A stretch of DNA of 64,000 nt from Diplonema japonicum (Eukaryota > Euglenozoa > Diplonemea > Diplonemida > Diplonemidae): positions 186,001 through 250,000 of the forward strand of contig OZ025699.1 in assembly GCA_964019335.1 (NCBI GenBank). Reading direction: 5' to 3'. Positions within the stretch are counted from its first letter, which is position 1. Each line of letters begins with the position of its first letter. Shown here in pieces: positions 28,784 through 38,000 of the stretch. The position numbers were made by a program, and so were the translations under genes. The notes below the pieces were generated by a model. It was not told where the DNA came from and made no database searches. It saw only the letters and a list, made by a program, of their open reading frames with translations.

Positions 28784-30712
28784 CAGGCAGTGTGCGTTCC
28801 CTATCAAAAGCGGCTTAAAGTCTACTTCTCTTCGTCGCGTGTCCCGCTTTGCCCGGGGGCCTTCCAGGACCCTGTCCTTAACCTTGGGGTTGGGGCCTGT
28901 GGGACCTTGTCTGGCGTCCGTGAGCTGTCTGGCTTTCGGGTCGTGGAGGCGGGTGGCAAACGGTCCTTCGACATTCCCGCCGCCATCCGGAGGTCCGACA
29001 TTGGTTACATAGCGGCTCGCCCCTTGCCTCTGTGTGGGTCGGCGAAGTATCTTGGGGTCACTGTAGACTCTGGGCTCACGTTTGACGAGCATGCGGGGGA
29101 TGTCCTGAGGCGCGCTGACAAGAGGCTGAGGGTACTAAGGCTCCTGTCGGGCACGACCTGGGGGTGCAAGAAGGCCACGCTCCGATCTCTGTACCTCACG
29201 TACGTTCTCCCGCTACTCCGGTACTGCATGGGTGTTTACTTTGCCAGGCTCAGGGACAGCAGGGTGGAGGAGCTTGTTGGGCTCCACCAGAGAGCGGCGG
29301 TGCTGATCTCGGGTTGTTGGCACGGCTCGGGCACGGCGAAGGTTGTTGCTGAGGCAGGACTGCTACCCCTCCGACAGATGGCTGAGGGAGCTGCGGCGGT
29401 GTTGACGGCGAAGTCGTTCTGCTGGAGGACCTCCCCGGTTCACCGCGAGGTCCTTGAGCAGAAGCGGATGACCGGTATGGGCAATGGGTGGCTGCGTGCG
29501 GGTATCCTTGCGCTACGGCGCTGCGGACTGCAGGGATGGACGACGCAGGAAGGCTTCAGGAAGTACGACACCTTCGAGCTACTCACTGCCTCGCCCAAAG
29601 TAGCACCGTGGCATGCGATCCTGGTGGAGTTCAGAACTGCCCTTCCCGGCAGGGTCACGCGTTCGTCGCCGGACGTGGATAAGCGGAAGGCGGCCGTGGA
29701 GGCTCTGGCTGCCCTTCCACCGGGTATCCATGCCTATACGGATGGTTCTGTCGTACGGGACCGCCAGAGGTGGAGGGGCGGTGCCGGGGTCTACTTGCAG
29801 CTCCCCCGCCCCCACGAACCCGTGTCCGAGAGCTTCGGCGTCAGCAATTTCTGCTCTTCCTTTCGGGCGGAGGGTCTGGCTGTCAAGGTGGCTCTGGACA
29901 TGGTGGCTGCGCTCCGGAGCGAGCACCCCACGTTGGCAGACAGCCGGCTGTCGATCTGTACCGACTCGCTCTCTCTCCTTGATCAGCTGAGGGCAGGTCC
30001 TTCGCGGCAGAGGGAGAAGCTCGACCACGAGACCTGGGAACTGCTGGTGGCCGCGGCACGTGCGCAAGGTGCACCAGTCATTCTCCAGTTTGTGCCGTCC
30101 CACTGCGGGGTTCCTGGCAACGAGGCGGCAGACAGGCTGGCCGGGGAAGGCACGAAGCGCGAGCTGACTCGCCCCTCTCTCGACTACAGGTCGGTCAGGG
30201 CCCTGGTCCGTCGCCAGATTCAGCAGAGGTCTGCGGTCATTGTCGGGGAGGTGGCCCCGAGGTACGCGAGGGCCACGGGGCTCCGAGCGGCGTGCTTCCC
30301 CCAGTCCCTCCCCAGGCTAGCGGAGACGGTCATCTCGCGGCTGAGGGTAGGGCACTCCGCTCTCTTCTTTGGCTTCCTGCAGGCGGCTGGACCGAACAGG
30401 AAGAAGGCTGAGCTCAGCTGTCCAGCGTGTGGAGCACAGATGTCCAGGGAGCACGTCGTTGGGGGGTGCGCTGTGATTGGACGGGGTTCGCTCGACGCTC
30501 CCAATGGACGCCCCTCGCTGGTGGAGTGCCTGTCAAAACGCGTGACGCAGGTATTCACCCTTATCGCCGACTCTGGCTTGCTTGACTGGGCCAGATCCGG
30601 GGTCTTCACGTCGCCGTCTGCGGCAACAGCAGGTACCGCTGCCCCTTCGTTCATCCCGCCCCCGCCGGCTGTCCCCCTTGACGCCGGCCCTGCGGCCCCC
30701 GTGTTGCGCTGA
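28784..30712 (+). pseudogene. J1 ORF2 third block, RT end, RNase H and zinc knuckle
   Basis: Continues J1 after PLE2 (AVCVPYQKRLKVYF). Contains the post-RT region (KYLGVTVDSGLTFDEHA), RNase H: AYTDGSV (Asp), SFRAEGLAVKVAL (Glu), ICTDSLSL (Asp), VPSHCGVPGNEAAD (His, Asp), and a C-x2-C...H-x4-C knuckle (CPACGAQMSREHVVGGC). Ends DAGPAAPVLR like J2 and J3. Open in its own frame, but the ORF2 as a whole is broken by two insertions and the YADD deletion. Confidence 0.87.
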
Positions 30713-31424
30713 AGTGAGTAGGGTGAGATCAACTTTTCAATTCTTTTAGTGCTTACGTTCCCTTCCCTTCTCTTTTCTTATGTTATCATCATCATCCGGC
30801 GTCTGGCCTTTCTCTTACCAGTATGCCCGTCCCCACTTTTAAATTTTTAAATTTTTAAAATTAACATCCTCTTGTTATCGTGTGCCCTGACATTGTAGTC
30901 AAAAACGGATGGCCCGACCTACTCTGAAGTTGCCCTGATGAGTCCTCTCATCTTCGCACGAACGAGTGTGGTACGGCCATCCCCTCCCCCCGCCGGAGTG
31001 CAGCGGGGAGAGCAAATCCCTCTCGAGGGGGCGACCCCTATCATCCCCATGCGCACACGCACGCTCGCTTCCCCTTTTGATTTTGAGTGATTTTACTCTC
31101 ACCCTTTCATGTTTCGCTCAATGGAGCAAATCCCTCTCGAGGGGGCGACCGGGGCCAGTTCCGGTCACCAGAGGTCCCAGTTGAGAAAAACTACGAACTG
31201 GGGTCAAGGTCCCCGTCCGAGTCACGTAGGTCTACGCGGCTTGGAATTAAAGTAATTCAGCCCTCTTCGGCTGTTCCAAACAGGTGCACGGGTTGGCGGA
31301 GTCCACAGCTCCATCTGATTGCAGAAGAACTGGTCTTCGCCCTCCCTGTAATATTTCCATGCTTCTGTTGCTCCCCCATGGTGGCACCTATTAGTATTTT
31401 GGGGGGGGGAAAAAAATCATGGTA
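30713..31424 (+). other. J1 3' UTR
   Basis: No gene. Contains a duplicated block GAGCAAATCCCTCTCGAGGG plus the following GGGCGACC (about 31013-31040 and 31123-31150), and an inverted pair GGATGGCC/GGCCATCC at about 30907-30980. It ends with a diverged version of the J tail (AATTCAGCCCTCTTCGGCTG ... TTAGTATTTTG, then G- and A-runs). Confidence 0.75.
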
Positions 31425-31652
31425 AAGTTTTTCTCTCACTTGACTGAGGGAATAATGTAATTCAGCCCTCTTCGGCTGTCCCAAAGCAGAGCTCGGGTTG
31501 GTGGGGGACCAGGGCTCCTCCTGCTTGCAGAAGCCTGGTCCTTTGCCCTCCCTATTTCCCCATGGTTTCCCTTCACCTTTTTTTTTTCCCCTTTTCTCAG
31601 GTGTTGCTCTCCATGGCGGCCCTGCATTGGTATTTTGAAAAAAAAAAAAAAA
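31425..31652 (+). mobile_element. J-family 3' UTR scrap
   Basis: About 228 bp matching the last part of the J2 and J3 3' UTRs (TTTTTCTCTCACTTGACTGAGG to GCATTGGTATTTTG plus poly-A). It is an extremely 5'-truncated insertion directly behind the J1 tail. Confidence 0.85.
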
Positions 31653-31771
31653 CGACCACGAAGGAGATGCTCACAATGAGGGTGAGTGAAACCGCCTCCT
31701 ACCTGAAGAGGATGGACCTCATCTGAGACTCTCACGACCGCCGAGCCGCTGACCGCAATCGCAGGACGTAG

Positions 31772-31815
<44 letters not shown>

Positions 31816-32333
31816 AACAGAAAAAAGTGAACCAAAAAGTACTAGTGAACCCTCTCCCCCTCCCCCTGTGTTTCCCATTATTACCCTGTCGTGCACCCCA
31901 ACTTCTGTCTTCACCTTTCCCCGCCCCTTCACACATCCCCCCGTATCATTTCCCTTTGTTTTGAATTTTCTAAGGCTCCGCCGCCTAACAAAGCTGGCTG
32001 AAGGGGATGCCTCCGTGCCAGTGTGCCGCTCGTGAGGGCGAGCACGGACGAGGTACCCCACTCCTCAAAAACCCGGAGGTTCGCCCGAAGGGTGCTGGCA
32101 TGGGAAGCGGGCTGGAGAGCTGCCGGGGTCACGGAGGTGGGCGAAGTCGCGAACACTGGAGCCCACGAACCGGCCCCACCTCCGTCCTCGGTACGTATGG
32201 ATAGTTTAGCGGAAGTTTCAAGGTTATCTCATTCCTTTCCCCCTTTCGTTAGATACAGGGAGACCCTTGGTCCACCTGTTCTGTCCCCCCCCCCCAGCCT
32301 TTGCTTCGCACGTCAGTGGTTCATTTATTATTA
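31652..32333 (+). mobile_element. F-family LINE scrap: last 24 codons of ORF2 and 3' UTR
   Basis: 31652-31726 translates to TTTKEMLTMRVS...KRMDLI and a TGA, parallel to the C-terminal ends of E (ALLSTDAG...QQGLL) and D. The first nine codons also match the minus-strand LINE piece at 60618 onward. A 43-base A-run at about 31771-31813 and a pyrimidine-rich 3' UTR follow, with GGCTCCGCCGCCTAACAA, related to the E and D tail block. The element ends CAGTGG TTCATTTATTATTATT. Confidence 0.7.
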
Positions 32334-33060
32334 TTCATCCTACAGGTGCGAGCAAAGGGCCATAGAGCTGGGGCTGCACCTCGCGACAAACCTCTCGAAG
32401 AGAGTGGGCACGAGCCAAGAGATGGTCCTTATTTGCACTGATTCGCAGTCGGTAATAAGGAGGATGTGCCAGGGGCACCTGTCCGCTGTCTCTGCAGACG
32501 AGTACAAACTGTGGCACGAGGTAGCGGGACTTGTAAAGAGAGGCCACAAAGTGGTCATACAGTACGTACCAAGTCACTGCGGATTCAAATGGAACGAGAT
32601 GGCGGACAAGAAGGCGAAGGAGACCTGCCGGGCAGTTGCCCACAAACAGAAGACCAGCATAGACATCGTGAAGTCACTGGTGAGAAAAAAGGTACTGGCG
32701 AACCACCTCCTCTTCTGGAAAAAAACGGGTGTCAAGGAGACATACCGAGAGCTTTTCGCAGGGAATTTCGAGAAGTTTGAAGAGTTAAACAGGGAACAAG
32801 AAGTTGCGATCATGAGGCTGAGAGTGGGGAAGAGCCCCCTCATAAGCGGGTATCTACTCAATCCCCCGGCCGATGTGGTCACATGCCACCTTTGTTCGAT
32901 GCCTCAGACGCTGAGCCACCTCCTGAAAGAATGCCAGGACGATGGTAGAGCTGACCAGAGAAGTCAGATCTTCGGTTCCTCCCTTCCTTCGCTCAAGGCC
33001 CTACTGTCAACTGACGCCGGGAAAACCGTACAATTCCTGGAACAGCAGGGCCTGTTGTGA
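32334..33060 (+). pseudogene. E2 ORF2 C-terminal fragment, RNase H remainder and zinc knuckle
   Basis: About 240 codons. It lacks the first RNase H Asp (truncated) but keeps YRCEQRAIELGL, ICTDSQSV, VPSHCGFKWNEMAD and CHLCSMPQTLSHLLKEC. Open to TGA at 33058-33060. An open frame extends upstream to 32023, but that part is F 3' UTR and not native. Confidence 0.85.
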
Positions 33061-33921
33061 CCGACCGTGAGATATAATCCCCTTTATAAATTATATTATA
33101 AACTAAACTTTACTTAAATACTTTTCTCTCAAATTATCCTGAGTTTGAAGCTGTACTGTTGTTATACGACTTCAGACAGCAATTGTTTCTAACTCAATCT
33201 CTCGACTCTGGCTTCACTCCTATCCTTTCTTTTCACCTCCCTCCCCAGTGTCTTCCCTTATTTTCCATTACCAGGCCCCTGACCCCCGCCCCCAGTGTTA
33301 TTCAAAATTTTCACTCACCTTTCATATAGAAAGAAAAAAGAAAAAAAAAAAGAAAAAAAGAAGGACAGATGATTCAAGCTTCGGTGTACACGATCGAGCT
33401 TGATTTGAATTCCTTTATTTTTGAGAAAAAAAAAAAAAAAAGAAAAAAAAAAAAAAAGAAGAATATATATAAAAAAAAAAAAAAAGAACTGTAGAACGAA
33501 ACTTAATTGAATTGAATTTATTGGCTCCCGAAAGCCCAACAAGTCCAGCAGACGGTGGAGTTTCACAGTCAGCTGGTTAGTTTTTCACAATTGAAACTCC
33601 TCCAAAGTTCTTAAAATCTGGGAGGTCGTCTCTTGTTACTAGAGGCGGCTAATGCCTCGAGACCCAGGTGCTGCCTGGTGGGTGGGATCGGTTTTATTTT
33701 ATTATGAAAAGAGCGTGGTGAGGGGGTCCAAGTAATTTACAACAGGGAGCAGCGGACCAGGACCCCTCGACCAATGGCTCAGTAACAGAGACTGCTTTTC
33801 ACGAATCACTTTCAAACACCTCTCTTGGTTTGAAGTGATGTCCCATTCCCTTTGGTTTTCTCTACTCCCCTTCGATCCTCCCGCCTGGTAGTGGAATATT
33901 TATTATTATTATTTAAAAAAA
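32334..33921 (+). mobile_element. E-family LINE copy E2, 5'-truncated
   Basis: Homology to E1 begins with TCATCCTACAGGTGCGAGC and runs to the terminal A-run plus TC at 33921. Very close to E1 over the coding part and 3' UTR. The poly-A tracts at about 33423-33486 differ in length. Confidence 0.9.
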
Positions 33922-33965
33922 AATCGGTGGGAACGCTTACACGACAATAAAAAAAAAAAAAAGAA

Positions 33966-35060
33966 ATGTCTGATAAGCAGAAGGAAGCTGGCACCTCCAC
34001 GAGGTCCCCACTGGGCGGCGCGAAAGGCGCCGGCGAAGACCAGCCCCCGATAACCCTGACACTTGACCCCACGCCACCGACCCCAACGACAAGAACTAAA
34101 TGCCTCTATGTAGACGTAGCTGTGTCCCCATCCTGTAGCTGGTCGCAGCTAGCTTCAATTCTCAGCGAGATCAGATGGGGGAAGCTTTTAAGGTTTGACG
34201 GCACCATTGGTGCCATCAGAGCTGAAGCCCCTCCCCCCTCTGTGAAGTTGGAAGTGAAGCTGGGTGAGATCGAGCAGACTGTGCACCTCCTTGTGCAAAC
34301 GGGGGGTCTGCTGGACTACAGGAGGTCCTTGCCGGGGGGCAAGACAAAGAGGAAGGCTACGGCGATAGAGTTCCGTAGGTTCTTCGGAAACAGTGTCTGG
34401 TGGGAACTGTGGTGTGCGGCTGGTGTCAGGGACAGGGACATAAAACAGAAAGAGGAAGAGAAAAAGGAAAAGAGAAAGAAGGATAAGGAAGAAAAAAAGG
34501 CGACAGACGGAGAAAGCGGGGAGCAGCTGAAGGCGCTGATGGAGAGACTGGAGGTGATGGAGAGGAAACTAGCGGAGAAGGAAGAGAAGGGGGAGGAAGA
34601 GGAAATGATGTTGAGGCACCTGGAGTCAAGAATGGAGACCCAGGAAGAGGAGATGGGGAAGGTACAGGGTAAGGTGGAAGCGGTCGAAGGTCAGGTTGGT
34701 AACCTGGCACAAGCCATCGAGAGAATGGCGACAGTGCAGACGGAGCGGCTGGTGGCCATGGAGAGGAGGCTGACGGAGACTGGTGCGAGCCAGTATAATA
34801 AAATCCTCCTCCTCCTGACAACAGGAGGCAATAGGATGGAGGAAGAAGAAGAGTCAAGCCCCGAGCCACCACCGCACTGCCACGAGAGACCGGACGAATC
34901 TCAGTCCGGCATCGACTACTCACCCACCCAAACTGAACTCCCCTCCACACCTGTGAGAAAGGTGGGAAACGCGACCTCGCGCCAAGCCACCATGGCCACT
35001 ACTCCCTCTCATTCAAACCCGTCAGCCCCCCTGAACGCCAAGAAGAAAGTCTCTCATTAA
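33966..35060 (+). CDS. D1 ORF1 protein
   Basis: 364 codons from ATG 33966. A globular N-terminal half includes KLLRFDGTIGAI and EFRRFFGNSVWWELWCAAG; the second block matches EFLEFYGRSVGWQLYCKAV in E3 ORF1, so the two ORF1s share a domain. A highly charged Lys/Glu coiled coil follows at about 160-285 (EEKKEKRKKDKEEKK, MERLEVMERKLAEKEE, VEGQVGNLAQAIERM), then a Pro/Ser tail. Likely an RNA-binding, multimerising ORF1 protein. Its last 124 bases overlap the open ORF2 frame in the -1 register. Confidence 0.85.
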   Translation: MSDKQKEAGTSTRSPLGGAKGAGEDQPPITLTLDPTPPTPTTRTKCLYVDVAVSPSCSWSQLASILSEIRWGKLLRFDGTIGAIRAEAPPPSVKLEVKLGEIEQTVHLLVQTGGLLDYRRSLPGGKTKRKATAIEFRRFFGNSVWWELWCAAGVRDRDIKQKEEEKKEKRKKDKEEKKATDGESGEQLKALMERLEVMERKLAEKEEKGEEEEMMLRHLESRMETQEEEMGKVQGKVEAVEGQVGNLAQAIERMATVQTERLVAMERRLTETGASQYNKILLLLTTGGNRMEEEEESSPEPPPHCHERPDESQSGIDYSPTQTELPSTPVRKVGNATSRQATMATTPSHSNPSAPLNAKKKVSH

Positions 35061-38000
35061 CGAAAGACCTGATTTTAGTGAAGGTCAGAAAACTAAATAA
35101 AAAGATTAAAAAAAAAAGAAAGTGTCGCATCAACCAAAAGAACTTAAAAGAAAAGGGCAAAAAAAAGATTTTAAAAAAAAAAAAAGCCAAAGCCCAAGAA
35201 AGGGGAAAAAGAAAAGGCAACCCCACAAACAAAAGAGTGAACAATAAACGAAGAGAACAAAACAACGGCGGAAAGCAAGGAAGAAGAAAGCGAAGACGAG
35301 GACGTGGTACTACTTGGCTACAACACGCGGCTAAATCCTGGCCGGCCCCGAACGGGGGTGTCCAAGCGAGACAAGGCGTTAGTGGCGGCGATGATAGGTC
35401 AGTTATGGCCGGCCCCCCCCAAGTAGTACGACCCTTCATCCGAAACCCGGGGTGTGGGGGTGACCAATACGGTAAGTCAAGCAAAAGCACGAACAGACGA
35501 CGAGGAGGAACAGGACCACATGGAATGGATATCCTAAGCTGCGGAGACGTCGAGAGTAACCCCGGTCCTAACATGAAAATAAAGACTGATCAGCCACGCA
35601 ACCCGAAGCTGAGAGTGTTGTCGGTGAATGCACACTCGGTGAGAGGGAAAATGGTGGAGCTCGAGAAAAGTATAGAAGAACTCGAGCTTGATGTGGTTAT
35701 GATACAGGAATCATGGCTAAGAACCGAGGATGAAATCGAACTACCGGGCTTCAACCTGTTCAGGAGAGACAGGGTGGTGCTAAACGAGGACGGGGAGGTG
35801 AAGAGGGGAGGTGGTCTGGTGACGGCGGTCAGGAGAGACCTGGATGCTGAGCAGACGTTCATAGGAGAACGTGATGACAGGACGGAAAGACTGGACGTAT
35901 CCGTACAACTCACCGAAACAAGAAAACTGCTCTTGGTCAACATCTACCGCCCCCCATCGTCCACGAAAGTCAAAGGCGACTTGGCAGTCTCCAATCTCCC
36001 TTCTGGTCAGGATGTGCTGATATCGGGTGATTTCAACGCGCACTCTGACATGTGGGACAGTACCGCTAAGAACAGTGACCTGAAGGGCGGTGAACTGGAG
36101 AAATGGATGGTCAGGACGAACATGCTGCCACTCAACAGACCAAAGTGCCCCACACACTTCTCAACGAGAGGAACCTTCACCACGACCGACATAATGATAA
36201 CGGACGCGGGGTATGACCCAGGCTCGTGGAGGGTACTGGACTCAATAGGTTCCGACCACTTTCCCATGTTCTACGAATGGGAAGTGGGACAGCAACAAAA
36301 GGAAGGAAGGAAAAAACCGCCCCAGAAGCTGGTATGGGAAAAAGCTGACTGGGGCAAATTCAGGACTATCGTAGAAGAGAGGACATCATGCCTTCTAAAG
36401 AGCAAGGACGTGGAGGTGGTGAGTAAGGGACTCATCGACCTGCTCATGGCAGCTTCTAGGGAGAGCATACCTAGAAAAGGGCCGAAACCTGCTAAGGCGT
36501 GGTGGACTCCTGAGATAGACAGCAAGGTAAAGGAAAGGAACACCAAACTAAGGGAGTACGTAAGCAAGGGCGAGGACGATCCGGTTGCCTTAGCGGAGGT
36601 GAGGTTACTCCAGAAAGAGACAAGGGAGTTAATACAAGCCTCTAAACAAAAGAGGGACGAAGATTTCCTGGATGAACTGGGAAGGAAGAAAACGTCCAAA
36701 GACACTTTCGCTTTCATAAGGCAGCTTGACGGGAGTGCAACGAAACCCGGAGTCTCGGTTCTCAGGGAGAACGGTACAAGATACGCAAGTAACAAGGCGA
36801 AAGCAACAGCCTTGTGCGAACACTACGCAGCAAAATGTACACCGAAAATAGGACAATCCTCTAGAGAAGCTCTGGAATCCCTAAAAAACGAGGTGAAGAG
36901 AGAGACCCAGCAAGAACAAGCAGAAGCAGTCACGACGAGTGAGGTGCTGGGCGAGATCGCGAAGCTAAAGAAACGAAAAGCCCCGGGACCCGACGGCATC
37001 TACAACGAATATCTCAAAAAAATGGGGCCAAAAGGAGTGGAAGTTCTGAAACATCTCTTCAATCTCTCTTGGAAGGAAGGGAAGGTCCCGTCGGAGTGGA
37101 AGAGAACAACAATCAGACCACTCAGGAAACCCAACAAAGACCCGAGCAGAGCCGACTCCTACAGGCCCATATCCCTGACGAGCAACATCGCGAAAGCCAT
37201 GGAGAGGGTGGTGAGAAGCAGGATGGTCTACCTTCAAGAGACCAGGAAGGTAACCCCACCACACTGGACACAATCCGGCTTCATGAGAGGCCGATCAACC
37301 ACAGAGAACATACTCTTCGCTGCGAAAACTCTACAGGGTTTCAAATACAACAACACGGGGAAAAGGGGAGGTCTGCTCTTTCTGGACCTTAAGGGGGCCT
37401 TCGACACGGTGTGGCATGAGGGACTCATAGCAAAGATGGAGAATAACGGATATCCCGAAGAATACACAAGATGGGTAAAGAGCTACCTCAGCAAGAGAAA
37501 AGTGGCGGTGGAGGTGGAAGGCACGCATGGGGTCTCCAGGGAGTTTAAGGGGGGAGTCCCTCAAGGAACTGTCCTGGCACCCCTACTCTTTACCATCTAT
37601 GTGGATGACCTGACCAGAGTGCTAGAAGAACGAGGCATTCGTGCTTGCACGTATGCAGATGACATCATGGTCGTGGTCGAAGGCAAGAAGGACAAGGAGG
37701 TCGAGAAAAAGGCACAACTGATTGTTGACTTGGTGGAACAGTGGGCTGAGAGGTGGTCGATGCAGCTGGCACCCGAAAAATCGAACATCCTTTGCAACGG
37801 AGTCTCGAGGAAACTGAAGGTATCTTTCGGAGACGGGACAGGATTGAAACAGGTAGACAAGGCGAAGTACCTGGGGGTCACGCTAGACGCTAACGCGTCC
37901 TTCGAGGCTCACGTGGGTGAAGTCAAAAACAAGACGCGTAGGCGCTTGGGATACTTGTACAGACTGTCCAGCAAGAAGGGTGGGTTGAGAAGGGACATGC

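Larger units (their letters stand above)
12906..31424 (+). mobile_element. J-family LINE copy J1, interrupted by two PLEs
   Basis: LINE in three blocks: 12906-16227 (ORF1, UGA, linker, endonuclease start), 24531-25866 (end of endonuclease to RT) and 28784-31424 (RT end, RNase H, 3' UTR). Joining is shown by the intact J2 copy: protein alignment resumes exactly across each PLE. Both PLEs lie antisense to J1. J1 was already dead or died independently, because a 2-bp deletion at about 25725 destroys the YADD box. The 5' UTR is absent or replaced by the microsatellite. It is clearly diverged from J2 and J3, so it is an older subfamily. Confidence 0.88.

Noticed and set aside
30930-30990. CTGATGA ... 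GAA in the J1 3' UTR as a hammerhead ribozyme
   Set aside because: The third core part is GAAC, not GAAA; stem II does not pair; and the first pair after the only plausible NUH site fails. Only an outer GGATGGCC/GGCCATCC pairing is present.
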